A stretch of 64,000 bases of DNA from assembly GCA_902494625.1 (NCBI GenBank), contig CABUUB010000003.1, positions 3,905-67,904 on the forward strand. Reading direction: 5' to 3'. The notes beneath the pieces were generated by a model. That model ran no database searches, was not told the DNA's origin, and saw only the letters and a list, made by a program, of their open reading frames with translations. Position numbers and translations under genes: made by a program. The DNA comes from an uncultured Collinsella sp. GTDB lineage: Bacteria; Actinomycetota; Coriobacteriia; Coriobacteriales; Coriobacteriaceae. Position 1 is the stretch's first letter. Each line of letters begins with the position of its first letter. Below are positions 6,823-15,794 of this stretch, in pieces.

Positions 6823-8703
6823 ATGTGCGGTTTTGTCGGTTTTGTCGGTGGGACGGATAACCAATCCGAGGTGCTCACCAAGATGATGGACCGCATCGTC
6901 CATCGCGGTCCCGACATGGGCGGTCAGTTTATCGACGGCCGCGTTGCCCTCGGCTTCCGCCGCCTGTCGATCCTCGACCTGACCGAGGCTGGCGCCCAAC
7001 CCATGGCCAACGAGGACGGTAGCGTCGTCATTGTCTTTAACGGCGAGATCTACAACTTCCAAGAACTCCGTTCCGAGCTTGAGGCCAAGGGCTACAAGTT
7101 CCACTGCGGCGCCGACACCGAGAGCCTCCTACACGGCTACGAGGAGTGGGGCGAGGCCGTCCTCGATCGCCTGCGCGGTATGTACGCCTTCGTCATCTGG
7201 GACAAAAAGAAGAACAAGCTTTTTGGCGCCCGCGACATCTTTGGCATCAAGCCGCTTTACTACTATCCCATGGCCGATGCGGGCGACGGCGCTCCGGGCG
7301 TGCTCTTTGGTTCCGAGATCAAGAGCTTCCTGGACTACCCGCACTTCCACAAGGCGGTCAACAAAAAGGCCCTGCGTCCGTACATGACGCTGCAGTATTC
7401 GGCAACCGAGGAGACCTTCTTCGAGGGTGTCTACAAGCTGCCTCCGGCGCACTACTTTACCGTCGATATCCCGACCGGCAAGATGAACATCGAGCGCTAC
7501 TGGGATTGCGATTACTCTGCTGTCGAGAAGCCGTTCGAAGAGTATGTCGATGAGCTGGACGAGGTCGTGCACGAGAGCGTCGAGGCCCATCGCATCGCCG
7601 ACGTCAAGGTCGCGTCGTTCCTCTCCGGTGGCGTCGACTCCAGCTACATCGCCGCTTGCCTCATGCCCGACAAGACCTTCTCGGTGGGCTTTGACTACAA
7701 GAACTTTAACGAGACCAACTACGCCAAGGAGCTTTCCGATAAGCTCGGCGTCGAGAACGTTCGCAAGATGATTACCGCCGACGAGTTCTTCGGTGCGCTC
7801 GAGGACATCCAGTATCACATGGACGAGCCGCAGTCCAACCTGTCTTCCGTGCCGCTGTGGTTCTTGGCCGAGATGGCCCGCAAGGACGTCACCGTCGTGC
7901 TTTCGGGCGAAGGTGCCGACGAGCTCTTTGGCGGCTACGCCTACTACGAGGACACAGTCCCGGTGCGCAAGTACAAAAAGATGGTGCCGCTGCCCATCCG
8001 TCGCGCGCTCGGTAACCTGGCGCTGCATATGCCGTACTTCAAGGGACATAACTTCCTGGTCAAGGGTGCCGAGATCCCCGAGAAGTCGTTCCTGGGACAG
8101 GCTCTGGTATGGCCGGAGCGTGAGGTCGACGGCGTGCTCAAGCCCGAGTACAACACCGGCGATGGCGCCTTCGAGCTTGCCGCTCCCATCTATGCGCGCG
8201 TGAAGGGTCAGCCCGAGCTGGTCAAGAAGCAGTACCTGGACATGAACATGTGGCTCCCGGGCGACATTCTGCTCAAGGCAGACAAGATGTGCATGGCGCA
8301 CTCGCTGGAGCTGCGCGTGCCCTTCCTGGACCGCAAAGTCATGGAGTTCGCCGAGCACATTCCCGACCGCTACCGCATCAACGAGAACGGCAACAAACAG
8401 GTACTCCGCCACGCTGCCAACAAGTCGCTGCCCGATGAGTGGGCCACCCGTCCTAAGGTGGGCTTCCCGGTGCCGATTGTCTACTGGCTGCGCGAGCAAA
8501 AGTGGTACGACTATGTCAAGGAGTACTTCACCGCGCCGTGGGCAAGCGAGTTCTTCGATACCGACGAGCTCATGCACCTGCTCGATTTGCACTTTGCGGG
8601 CAAGGGCGATTTCCAGCGCAAGATCTATACGCCGCTCGTGTTCCTGGTGTGGTACAAGCGCTTCTTTATCGACGAGGACCAGCCCGCTGTTCAGGCTGCC
8701 TAG
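6823..8703 (+). CDS. asnB: Asparagine synthase (glutamine-hydrolysing)
   Basis: Makes asparagine from aspartate, ATP and glutamine. The N-terminal glutaminase domain begins with the essential Cys2 (MCGFVGFVGG) and has HRGPD and FNGEIYN. The C-terminal synthetase domain has the ATP-pyrophosphatase loop SGGVDSS (268-274) and SGEGADELFGGY. The 626-residue length fits the class that includes B. subtilis AsnB, AsnH and AsnO. A TATACT box at 6766-6771 may belong to its promoter. It stands alone, and a strong terminator follows. Some relatives amidate peptidoglycan or other substrates, so free aspartate as acceptor is likely but not proven. Confidence 0.93.
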   Translation: MCGFVGFVGGTDNQSEVLTKMMDRIVHRGPDMGGQFIDGRVALGFRRLSILDLTEAGAQPMANEDGSVVIVFNGEIYNFQELRSELEAKGYKFHCGADTESLLHGYEEWGEAVLDRLRGMYAFVIWDKKKNKLFGARDIFGIKPLYYYPMADAGDGAPGVLFGSEIKSFLDYPHFHKAVNKKALRPYMTLQYSATEETFFEGVYKLPPAHYFTVDIPTGKMNIERYWDCDYSAVEKPFEEYVDELDEVVHESVEAHRIADVKVASFLSGGVDSSYIAACLMPDKTFSVGFDYKNFNETNYAKELSDKLGVENVRKMITADEFFGALEDIQYHMDEPQSNLSSVPLWFLAEMARKDVTVVLSGEGADELFGGYAYYEDTVPVRKYKKMVPLPIRRALGNLALHMPYFKGHNFLVKGAEIPEKSFLGQALVWPEREVDGVLKPEYNTGDGAFELAAPIYARVKGQPELVKKQYLDMNMWLPGDILLKADKMCMAHSLELRVPFLDRKVMEFAEHIPDRYRINENGNKQVLRHAANKSLPDEWATRPKVGFPVPIVYWLREQKWYDYVKEYFTAPWASEFFDTDELMHLLDLHFAGKGDFQRKIYTPLVFLVWYKRFFIDEDQPAVQAA

Positions 8704-8728
8704 CCTCGGCTTACGAACGCCTTCGCGT

Positions 8729-8753
8729 AACGGCTCCTCCGGGAGCCGTTTTT
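8729..8753 (+). terminator. Terminator of asnB
   Basis: AACGGCTCC / GGAGCCGTT with a four-base loop and a short T-run. The T-run overlaps the -35 box proposed for the next gene. Confidence 0.8.
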
Positions 8754-8780
8754 GCGTGGGTGCGTTTCAGTTACTATAAA
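8752..8780 (+). promoter_or_regulatory. Promoter of the MurE-type ligase gene
   Basis: TTGCGT (8752-8757), a 17-base spacer and TATAAA (8775-8780), 35 bases before the ATG. It fits a sigma-70 type promoter and overlaps the end of the asnB terminator. Confidence 0.5.
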
Positions 8781-8815
8781 AACCGTCCCTGCCAAATGGC
8801 TGAGAAAGGTGAAAG

Positions 8816-10378
8816 ATGCACCATTCGGATTCCGCGACCGTGACCACGGTCGATACGCTTGCCAAGCTTCTCGATGTGTGCGGCGAGCTGCGCGCATCAG
8901 AGCAGGTTGACGAGCGTGCCGTGACCGGCTGCTCGTTTGATTCGCGCGCGGTCTTGGCGGGTGACGTGTTCTTTTGCAAAGGTGCTGCCTTTAAGCCCGC
9001 GTTTTTGAGCATGGCGCTCGATGCGGGTGCCGTCGCATTTGTGTGCGAGGAGTCGCTGGTCGAGTCTCTGGAGCCGCTGGCGCAGGAGAGCGGCGCTGCG
9101 ATGCTGGTTGTTGATAGCGTTCGCACGGCCATGGCCCTGTTGCCGCCGGAGGTCTACGACCGTCCCGACCACGACGTCAAGATCGTGGGCATCACCGGCA
9201 CCAAGGGAAAGACCACGGCCGCTTTTATGCTCCAGTCGATTATCAAAGCGGCGGGCGAGTCCTGCGGCATGATCGGCTCGGTGAGTACCGACGATGGCAT
9301 CGAGTGCTACGAGAGCACCAACACCACGCCCGAGGCCCCCGAGGTTTGGCGCCATATCGCCAACTGCCGCACGTCCGGTCGCCAGTCCATGGTCATGGAG
9401 GTCTCGAGCCAGGCGCTCAAGTACCAACGCGTCGAGAATCTGCCGTTTGACGTGGCGTGCTTCCTTAACATCGGCCGCGACCACATCTCGCCGATCGAAC
9501 ACCCCACGTTTGAGGATTATTTTGAGAGCAAACTCAGGATCTTTGACCAGGCAAAGACCGCCGTGGTGAATTTGGGCACCGAAGAGGTCGATCGTGTGCT
9601 GGAGGCAGCGTCGACGGCCGAGCGCTTGGTGACCGTTGGCGTCGAGCATCCCGAGGCAAGCCTGTGGGCGAGCGACGTACGCATGGTCGGCTTTAGCATC
9701 GAGTTCAACTTGCATGGCCTGTGTGCCGACGAGTCCGAGGCGGGGGAGAAGGTCCTGCTGGGCATCGCGGGCGACTTTAACGTGGAAAACGCACTGGTCG
9801 CAATCGCCGCCGCACGCGAGATCGGTATCGGTATCGAGGCTATCAAGAAGGGCCTCTCCAAACTGCGTGTGCCGGGCCGCATGGAGGTCGTGGAGTCGAA
9901 GGACGGCCGCGTGATTTGCGTTGTCGACTACGCGCACAACCAGCTTTCGTTCCGCTCGCTTTTCTCGTCGGTCAAGCGCGCGTTTCCCGCCAGCCCGGTC
10001 ATCGCAGTGTTTGGCGCTGCCGGCGGCAAGGCGCAGGAGCGCCGCGAGCAGCTTCCGCGCGAGGCCGCACCATATTCCGACCTGATGATCTTTGCCAATG
10101 AGGACCCGGCTCACGAGGACCCGATGAAGGTCTGTCGCGAGCTTGCCGAACATGTTCCCGACGATACGCCGAACAAGATCATCCTCGATCGCGAAGCCGC
10201 TGTGCATGCAGCGTTCAAGGCGGCGCGCGAGGAGTACGTTAACCCCGATGCTCCCACCATTGTCTTGCTGCTGGCAAAGGGTGACGAGGAGCTCATGCAC
10301 GTGGGCGACGAGTTCGTGCCCATCGAGAGCGACCTTTCGCTGGCCAATCGCCTGATCGATGTTACCCAGTTTGACTAA
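8816..10378 (+). CDS. murE: UDP-N-acetylmuramyl-tripeptide synthetase (MurE-type Mur ligase)
   Basis: Adds the third amino acid to UDP-MurNAc-L-Ala-D-Glu in peptidoglycan synthesis. The 520 residues have the Mur-ligase order: N-terminal UDP-binding domain (CSFDSRAVLAGDVFF), ATP loop GITGTKGKTT (125-134), STNTTPEAPEVW, EVSSQALKYQR, and the C-terminal domain. The specificity loop reads NEDPAHEDP (E429-D430-P431-A432), not the D-N-P-R of diaminopimelate ligases, and is closer to the D-N-P-A of lysine-type enzymes. The third residue is therefore probably a basic diamino acid such as ornithine or lysine. It is not in a division-and-cell-wall cluster, but murI lies two genes downstream. Confidence 0.88.
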   Translation: MHHSDSATVTTVDTLAKLLDVCGELRASEQVDERAVTGCSFDSRAVLAGDVFFCKGAAFKPAFLSMALDAGAVAFVCEESLVESLEPLAQESGAAMLVVDSVRTAMALLPPEVYDRPDHDVKIVGITGTKGKTTAAFMLQSIIKAAGESCGMIGSVSTDDGIECYESTNTTPEAPEVWRHIANCRTSGRQSMVMEVSSQALKYQRVENLPFDVACFLNIGRDHISPIEHPTFEDYFESKLRIFDQAKTAVVNLGTEEVDRVLEAASTAERLVTVGVEHPEASLWASDVRMVGFSIEFNLHGLCADESEAGEKVLLGIAGDFNVENALVAIAAAREIGIGIEAIKKGLSKLRVPGRMEVVESKDGRVICVVDYAHNQLSFRSLFSSVKRAFPASPVIAVFGAAGGKAQERREQLPREAAPYSDLMIFANEDPAHEDPMKVCRELAEHVPDDTPNKIILDREAAVHAAFKAAREEYVNPDAPTIVLLLAKGDEELMHVGDEFVPIESDLSLANRLIDVTQFD

Positions 10379-10485
10379 TGAACCATGATGGCGGCGGCGC
10401 CCTGAGTGTGCTGTCGCCATAAGCGTGTTTCCTTAATCAAAACATGCCGTCCAAGTCCAAACCCTTCTACGTAAACGGAGTAACC

Positions 10486-11397
10486 ATGTCCCACAACACC
10501 CTGCCGACCGTTGCCGAGCTTTCGGGCGAGATGCGCGAGCGCTTGGCCAAGGTCAAGTACGTCTTTACCGACCTGGATGCCACGATGCTCGCACCCGGCT
10601 CGTGCGTGCTGCGCGACAACGACGGCAACCCCTCGACCAAACTCGTCGAGGCCGTCGTGGCACTCGCTCGCGCTGGTATTCAGGTGGTTCCCACCTCGGG
10701 CCGCAACCGTACCATGATCCACGAGGACGCGCGCGTGCTCGGCCTCAACTCCTACATTGGTGAGATGGGCGGCCTGGTTATGTACGACCTCAAAGCCAAC
10801 GATTGGGAGTATCTGACCGGCGACATGCCCTACGACCCCTCTTGCGGCCTTACTCCGCATCAGGTGATCGAGCAGGCCGGCGTGTGCGAGAAGATCCTTG
10901 CCCGCTGGCCGCACAAGATCGAGTACCACAACGACATGTCGACCGGCTACAAATACCGTGAGGTCACCGTTGGCATGCGCGGCGATGTGCCCGACGATGA
11001 GGTCCAGGCCATCCTGGACGAGGCCGGCTGCGGCCTGGTGTGGGCCTGCAACGGTCACCTGACGCATCTGTCCAAGCCGACGACGCTCGAGCTCGATCGC
11101 GTCGAGGACGGTCGCGCATTCAACATCAATCCGGCGGGTCTCAACAAGGGCGTCGCCATTGCGCGCTTCTGCGAGCACCTGGGGATCGAGCGCGAGGAGA
11201 CACTCGCGCTCGGCGACTCCGAGTCCGACTTCTACATGGCCGATCACGTGGGCACGTTCTGCCTGGTCGAGAATGGCCTGACGAGCGCCGGCGCGCCCGA
11301 GTTCCTGGCTGCTTGCGAGAACGCTTTCGTTACGCGCGGCAAAATTGTCGACGGTTGGGCGGCGACGGCAGAGCTGCTGGTCGCGGCGCGTTCGTAG
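10486..11397 (+). CDS. HAD-IIB family hydrolase (Cof-like phosphatase)
   Basis: A 303-residue haloacid-dehalogenase-fold phosphatase. Motif I is FTDLDATML (nucleophilic Asp followed by DxT), motif II TSGRN, and motif IV LALGDSESDFYM. The Cof-type cap lies between motifs II and III. ATG 10486 is preferred because GGAG precedes it by six bases; an upstream in-frame ATG at 10444 lacks a site. Close relatives dephosphorylate sugar phosphates or mannosyl-3-phosphoglycerate; the substrate here is unknown. It lies between the MurE-type gene and murI. Confidence 0.85.
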   Translation: MSHNTLPTVAELSGEMRERLAKVKYVFTDLDATMLAPGSCVLRDNDGNPSTKLVEAVVALARAGIQVVPTSGRNRTMIHEDARVLGLNSYIGEMGGLVMYDLKANDWEYLTGDMPYDPSCGLTPHQVIEQAGVCEKILARWPHKIEYHNDMSTGYKYREVTVGMRGDVPDDEVQAILDEAGCGLVWACNGHLTHLSKPTTLELDRVEDGRAFNINPAGLNKGVAIARFCEHLGIEREETLALGDSESDFYMADHVGTFCLVENGLTSAGAPEFLAACENAFVTRGKIVDGWAATAELLVAARS

Positions 11398-11448
11398 CGC
11401 GGCGTCGCCGCACTTGGACATGTCTTTTCGAGAGAGACTGGTGAGGTA

Positions 11449-12333
11449 ATGTCCGATATCGAGAATTCGGCAGGCGACACGCGCCCGATTGGCGTGTTCG
11501 ATTCTGGTTTGGGCGGTCTGACGGTTGCGCGCGCCATCGCGACGGCGCTGCCGCACGAGTCCGTCTACTACTTCGGCGACACCAAACGCTGCCCCTACGG
11601 CACGCGCACCGAGGATGAGGTGCGCTCGTTTGCGTTGCAGGCGGGTCGTTGGCTTTCGAAGCACGACGTCAAGATTATGGTCATCGCCTGCAATACGGCG
11701 ACCGCTGCGGCCTTGCGTCTGGCCCAGCAGGTGCTCGACGTTCCCGTGATCGGCGTGATTGCGCCGGGTGCCCGTGCGGCAATCAACAGCACGCGTACGC
11801 GTCGCGTGGGCGTGCTCGCCACCAACCTCACCATTCGCTCGGGCGCCTACACGCGCGCCATTCAGGATCTAGATGCCGGCGTCGATGTATACGGCTGTCC
11901 TGCCTCGAGCTTTGTCGAGGTTGTCGAACACGAGCTCGCCTCGGGTGCACATCTGCAGGAACAGTGGCTTGAGAACGAGGACGTCTTCGATACGCCTGCC
12001 GTGCGTGCGCTGGTGGGTGCCACGGTTGAGCCGCTGCGCGACCACGGTATCGATACCGTGGTGCTCGGCTGTACGCATTTTCCGCTGTTGGTGGGACCTA
12101 TCCGCCATGCGCTGGGGCCTGGGGTGCGCGTCGTGAGTTCCGCCGAGGAGACCACGCGCGAGCTGACCGATATCCTCACGCGCCGCGAGCAGCTGGCGGG
12201 CGACGCCGCCGAGCCGCAGCATCGTTTTGCCACGACGGCCGATAACATTGCCGAGTTTGCGGTGGCGGGCAGCTTTATCTTTGGTCAGCCGCTCAAGAGC
12301 ATTGAGCATATCGATATCGATGAGCTGAAATAG
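11449..12333 (+). CDS. murI: Glutamate racemase
   Basis: Supplies D-glutamate for peptidoglycan by cofactor-independent racemisation. Both catalytic cysteines are visible: Cys81 in IACNTATAA and Cys208 in LGCTHFPLL. The N-terminus IGVFDSGLGGLTVARAI and YFGDTKRCPYG are diagnostic. The 294-residue length is slightly above average because of a short tail. rph follows after 54 bases on the same strand, which suggests co-transcription. Confidence 0.96.
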   Translation: MSDIENSAGDTRPIGVFDSGLGGLTVARAIATALPHESVYYFGDTKRCPYGTRTEDEVRSFALQAGRWLSKHDVKIMVIACNTATAAALRLAQQVLDVPVIGVIAPGARAAINSTRTRRVGVLATNLTIRSGAYTRAIQDLDAGVDVYGCPASSFVEVVEHELASGAHLQEQWLENEDVFDTPAVRALVGATVEPLRDHGIDTVVLGCTHFPLLVGPIRHALGPGVRVVSSAEETTRELTDILTRREQLAGDAAEPQHRFATTADNIAEFAVAGSFIFGQPLKSIEHIDIDELK

Positions 12334-12387
12334 ATGTAAGGCAGCCGCCAAAGCCTTCGCCACATCATTTGCCGAAAGGATATTTCT

Positions 12388-13113
12388 ATGGAGTACATGC
12401 AGGTCAACCGCGCCAACGGCCGCGCCGCCAACGAGTTGCGCCCCGTTAAGCTCACCCGTGGCGTCATGAAGCACGCCCACGGCTCGTGTTTGGCCGAGTT
12501 CGGCGACACGCGCGTGCTGTGCGCCGCCACTATCGAGGAGGGCGTGCCGGGCTGGCGAAAAGGAGCTAAGGCCGGCTGGGTGACCGCGGAATACGCCATG
12601 CTGCCGGCGTCGACCGGCAAGCGCTGCAAGCGCGAGCACGCCAACCGCAAGGGTCGCTCCATGGAGATCGAGCGCCTCATTGGCCGCAGCCTGCGTACCG
12701 TCGTCAACATGAAGGCGCTCGGCGAGTGCACCGTCACCGTCGACTGCGATGTGATTCAGGCCGATGGCGGCACGCGTACAGCGAGCATCACCGGCGCCTG
12801 GGTGGCGCTGCACGACGCCCTCGCCATGTGGGTCGAGGCGGGCAAGATCGAGCGCATCCCGCTTATCGGCCAGGTGGCTGCCATCTCCATGGGCGTTGTC
12901 GACGGCAATACGCTGCTTGACCTCGATTATTCCGAGGACAGCCATGCCGAGGTCGACATGAACCTCGTCGCCACCGACACCGGTGAGATGATCGAGCTCC
13001 AGGGCACCGGCGAGCAGGCGCCCTTTGACCGTAAGCGCCTCAACGCCCTGCTCGACCTGGGCGACAAGGGTATCGTCGAGCTCATCGAGCTTCAGCGCCA
13101 AGCCATCGCCTAA
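12388..13113 (+). CDS. rph: Ribonuclease PH
   Basis: Phosphorolytic 3'-5' exoribonuclease that trims tRNA 3' ends; forms a hexamer. The 241 residues show the family N-terminus ([19 protein letters not shown]), [17 protein letters not shown] and [18 protein letters not shown], which carry the phosphate-binding and catalytic residues. AAAGGA precedes the ATG. The stop codon TAA (13111-13113) lies at the edge of a palindromic repeat that may terminate the transcript. murI-rph-rdgB order is common. Confidence 0.97.
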   Translation: MEYMQVNRANGRAANELRPVKLTRGVMKHAHGSCLAEFGDTRVLCAATIEEGVPGWRKGAKAGWVTAEYAMLPASTGKRCKREHANRKGRSMEIERLIGRSLRTVVNMKALGECTVTVDCDVIQADGGTRTASITGAWVALHDALAMWVEAGKIERIPLIGQVAAISMGVVDGNTLLDLDYSEDSHAEVDMNLVATDTGEMIELQGTGEQAPFDRKRLNALLDLGDKGIVELIELQRQAIA

Positions 13114-13157
13114 CCTGCCAAAAAGGGACAGGTTTATTTTGGTAGGTTTTATCTGCG
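13111..13157 (+). repeat. GGGACAGG-type palindrome, copy 1 (after rph)
   Basis: Starts within the rph stop codon. Arms AACCTGCCAAAA (13112-13123) and TTTTGGTAGGTT (13137-13148) pair at 11 of 12 positions around a loop containing GGGACAGG, then TTTT. Bases 13112-13157 are identical to the reverse complement of 47101-47146, a 46-bp match. It could act as an intrinsic terminator and also be a dispersed REP/MITE-like element. Confidence 0.8.
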
Positions 13158-13256
13158 GAGACGTCTAGACACAAGACTGCCGTTGATTGAGAGGGGAGAG
13201 GCAGAGGCCCTCGTCGCCCTCGGCGCGGCATTGCTATAGAGACAAGGAGGCCAGTT

Positions 13257-13898
13257 ATGGCACTTGAGAGGATCGACATCGACACCCTCGACCCGGCGGC
13301 GACCATCGTCGTGGCAACGGGCAACGCCCATAAGCTCACCGAGATCGAAGCCATTTTGGGCAAGGTCATGCCCGAGGTTCGCTTTGTGGCGCTCGGCCAG
13401 CTGGGCGATTTTGAGGACCCCGAGGAAAACGGCACGACGTTTTTGGAGAACGCCATCATCAAGGCGCAGGCTGCGGTCGAGGAGACGGGCCTTATGGCCA
13501 TCGCCGACGATTCTGGCTTGGTCGTCGACGCGCTGGGCGGCGAGCCGGGCGTGTATAGCGCGCGCTATGCGGGCGTGCACGGCGACGATGCCGCCAACAA
13601 CGCCAAGCTTCTCGTTAACCTGGAAGGTGTGGCAGACGAGGATCGCACCGCGCGCTTTATGAGCGTCGTCGCGCTCATCGACACGGATGGTCTGGTTACC
13701 TATGGCGAGGGCGCCTGCGAGGGCGTTATCGCGCACGAGGGCCGCGGCGATCACGGCTTTGGCTACGACCCGCTGTTCCTGCCGGTCGATACGCCGGGCA
13801 AGACCATGGCCGAGCTCACGGCGGACGAGAAGAACGCCATCAGCCATCGTTTCCACGCGCTCGAGCACCTATCCGCCAAACTGACGGGCGAGGAGTAG
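13257..13898 (+). CDS. rdgB: XTP/dITP diphosphatase (RdgB/HAM1 family)
   Basis: House-cleaning pyrophosphatase that removes non-canonical purine nucleotides (dITP, XTP) from the pool. The 213 residues carry VATGNAHKLTEIEAIL, FLENAIIKAQAA, ADDSGLVVDALGG and GRGDHGFGYDPLF, the full set of family motifs. AAGGAGG precedes the ATG. It is separated from rph by the repeat, and dtd begins three bases after its stop, so rdgB and dtd are surely co-transcribed. Confidence 0.96.
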   Translation: MALERIDIDTLDPAATIVVATGNAHKLTEIEAILGKVMPEVRFVALGQLGDFEDPEENGTTFLENAIIKAQAAVEETGLMAIADDSGLVVDALGGEPGVYSARYAGVHGDDAANNAKLLVNLEGVADEDRTARFMSVVALIDTDGLVTYGEGACEGVIAHEGRGDHGFGYDPLFLPVDTPGKTMAELTADEKNAISHRFHALEHLSAKLTGEE

Positions 13899-13901
13899 AC
13901 C

Positions 13902-14348
13902 GTGCGCGCGGTGGTGCAGCGCGTGCTCAACGCCGGCGTGACGGTCGACGGCGAGTGCGTGGGTCGCATTGGACGCGGCTACCTGGTGCTGCTGGGTGTG
14001 GGCCATGGCGATACGCGCGCCGAGGCCGACAAGCTGTGGGGCAAGCTCCGGGGCTTGCGCATTAACGAGGACGAGAACGGCAAGACCAACCTGGCACTTG
14101 CCGATGTCGACGGCGAGGTACTCGTGGTGTCGCAGTTCACGCTGTTCGCCGACTGCCGCCACGGCCGCCGTCCGTCGTTTACGGATGCCGGCGCCCCCGA
14201 TGTCGCCAACGAGCTCTACGAGTACTTCCTGACGCTCGTTCGCCAAGATGTCGAACACGTGGCGCACGGCATCTTTGGCGCCGATATGAAAGTCGACTTG
14301 GTCAACGACGGCCCATTCACCATCGTCTTGGACACCGATACTCTGTAA
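13902..14348 (+). CDS. dtd: D-aminoacyl-tRNA deacylase
   Basis: Hydrolyses D-aminoacyl-tRNA (and Gly-tRNA-Ala) to protect translation. The 148-residue dimeric enzyme shows [17 protein letters not shown] and the C-terminal Gly-cisPro motif NDGPFT that blocks L-substrates. The start is GTG, three bases after rdgB. The stop codon overlaps a perfect 20-bp palindrome (14347-14366). Confidence 0.95.
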   Translation: MRAVVQRVLNAGVTVDGECVGRIGRGYLVLLGVGHGDTRAEADKLWGKLRGLRINEDENGKTNLALADVDGEVLVVSQFTLFADCRHGRRPSFTDAGAPDVANELYEYFLTLVRQDVEHVAHGIFGADMKVDLVNDGPFTIVLDTDTL

Positions 14349-14366
14349 GTAGCTAATTAGCTACTT
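14347..14366. promoter_or_regulatory. Perfect 20-bp palindrome at the dtd stop / veg promoter
   Basis: AAGTAGCTAATTAGCTACTT is fully self-complementary. It overlaps the dtd stop codon and abuts the -35 box of the putative veg promoter. Its position suits an operator; as a hairpin it would have no loop bases. Confidence 0.45.
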
Positions 14367-14394
14367 GCGTATGGCCACAACAGGGTGCTATAGT
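14365..14394 (+). promoter_or_regulatory. Promoter of veg-ispE
   Basis: TTGCGT (14365-14370), an 18-base spacer and TATAGT (14389-14394) with an upstream TG (extended -10). The start of transcription would be near 14401. Confidence 0.6.
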
Positions 14395-14414
14395 ATTAGA
14401 GTTTTGTCTATCTT

Positions 14415-14434
14415 AGGGGTATTATCCCCTTTTT
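14415..14434 (+). terminator. Small terminator-like hairpin in the veg leader
   Basis: AGGGG-TATTAT-CCCCT followed by TTTT. It lies between the proposed veg promoter and the veg ribosome site, so it either ends rdgB-dtd transcripts or acts as an attenuator. Confidence 0.5.
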
Positions 14435-14461
14435 GAATTGCACCTTCTGGAGGCCCTGTTC

Positions 14462-14758
14462 ATGGAAGAGATGGAAGTCAATCACGTCGACGACATCCAC
14501 GAGAAGCTGACCGATATGGTGGGCGATCGCGTCAAGGTTAAGGCCAACATGGGCCGCACCCGCGTTGTCGAGCGCATGGGCACCATCAAGAGCGTCCACC
14601 CCGCCGTCTTCATTGTCGAGGTCGACGAGCGCCGCGGCCGCAAGTCGCGTCAGTCCTACCAGTATATCGATGTCCTCACCGGCCAGGTCGAGCTGTTCGA
14701 CCCCGAGAGCGGCGAGCATATCTTTACCCCGCTCGGCAATCAGCTTGAGGAGCATTAA
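14462..14758 (+). CDS. veg: Veg family protein
   Basis: A 98-residue protein of the Veg/DUF1021 family, small proteins with an SH3-like fold. In Bacillus subtilis Veg affects biofilm gene expression. Visible conserved parts are GDRVKVKANMGR and SRQSYQYIDVLTGQVELFD. GGAGG at 14448-14452 supports the ATG at 14462. The veg-ispE neighbourhood is conserved in Gram-positives, and ispE starts two bases after the veg stop. The molecular role is not established; transcription-related functions have been proposed. Confidence 0.88.
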   Translation: MEEMEVNHVDDIHEKLTDMVGDRVKVKANMGRTRVVERMGTIKSVHPAVFIVEVDERRGRKSRQSYQYIDVLTGQVELFDPESGEHIFTPLGNQLEEH

Positions 14759-14760
14759 CG

Positions 14761-15657
14761 GTGACCGATCGGTCCCTGACTCTTTCCGCGCCGGCAAAGA
14801 TTAACCTCTACCTGGGGGTTCATACCGAGCGCGATGACCGCGGCTACCACAGGGTCGATTCCCTGATGGCAGCCGTCGGTCTTTCTGATACCGTGACGGT
14901 CACGCCGGCGCAGGCGCTGACCGTCCAGACGGTTCCGGCATCAGATTTTCCCATGCAAAAGAATACGGCGTATCGGGCTGCGGTCGCTATGGCCGAGCAT
15001 TATGGTCGCGAGGCAAACATCTGCGTGACGATTGAGAAGCGCATTCCATTGTGCGCCGGCTTGGGCGGTCCCTCGACGGATGCTGCCGCGGCCATTGTCG
15101 CCTTGGCGGAGCTCTGGGACATTGATCGCACCGACCCCGCGCTCGATGACATTGCGCGGGGCATTGGTGCTGACGTCCCGTTCTTTTTGCACGCGAGCCC
15201 TGCGTTCTACGTAGGTGGGGGAGACGTGCTGGCAACCGAGTACCCCGCACTACCCGCGACACCCGTCGTGCTGGTTAAGCCGCGCGAGGCAAGCGTTTCG
15301 ACAATTGAAGCCTATCGACGTTTTGACGAGGCCCCGGTGCCTGCGGACAAGCCCGGCGCGATAGCTTCTGCCTTGCGTGCTGGTGATGCCGAGACGGCAT
15401 ATGCACTCATCCATAACAACCTGGGTGTCATTTCCGCACAGATGGAGCCGCAGATTCAAACGGTCCTCGACTGGCTGCGTAAACAGGACGGCACCGTTGC
15501 TGTAGATGTGTGCGGATCGGGTGCCTGCTCGTTTGCCATTTGCGATACCGCCGCCACGGCCGAAAGGCTTGTCGACGCTGCCCAGCAAAACGGCTGGTGG
15601 TCCTGCGCGACGGAGCTCATTCCCAATACGGTTCACGTCGAAGTGCCAAAGAAGTAA
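14761..15657 (+). CDS. ispE: 4-diphosphocytidyl-2-C-methyl-D-erythritol kinase
   Basis: GHMP-family kinase of the MEP isoprenoid pathway, acting on CDP-ME. The 298 residues have the substrate motif APAKINLYLGV (residues 10-20) and the phosphate loop LCAGLGGPSTDAAAA, slightly different from the usual GLGGGSSDAAA. The start is GTG and is translationally coupled to veg. ispD and ispF are found together about 13 kb downstream, so the window holds three MEP-pathway genes. Confidence 0.95.
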   Translation: MTDRSLTLSAPAKINLYLGVHTERDDRGYHRVDSLMAAVGLSDTVTVTPAQALTVQTVPASDFPMQKNTAYRAAVAMAEHYGREANICVTIEKRIPLCAGLGGPSTDAAAAIVALAELWDIDRTDPALDDIARGIGADVPFFLHASPAFYVGGGDVLATEYPALPATPVVLVKPREASVSTIEAYRRFDEAPVPADKPGAIASALRAGDAETAYALIHNNLGVISAQMEPQIQTVLDWLRKQDGTVAVDVCGSGACSFAICDTAATAERLVDAAQQNGWWSCATELIPNTVHVEVPKK

Positions 15658-15706
15658 AAATTTCTCTAGCACACGACGGAAATCTTTGTTACTATAGTCG
15701 AGCTAA

Positions 15707-15783
15707 CGGGTTGTGGCTCAGTTTGGTAGAGCACTGCGTTCGGGACGCAGGGGTCGCTGGTTCAAATCCAGTCAACCCGACCA
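15707..15783 (+). tRNA. tRNA-Pro (anticodon CGG)
   Basis: Complete cloverleaf: acceptor CGGGTTG/CAACCCG, D-arm GCTC/GAGC, anticodon stem CTGCG/CGCAG with loop TTCGGGA (CGG), T-loop TTCAAAT, discriminator A and encoded CCA. A TATAGT box at 15693-15698 lies directly upstream. Confidence 0.96.
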
Positions 15784-15794
15784 GAGCATGAGGA

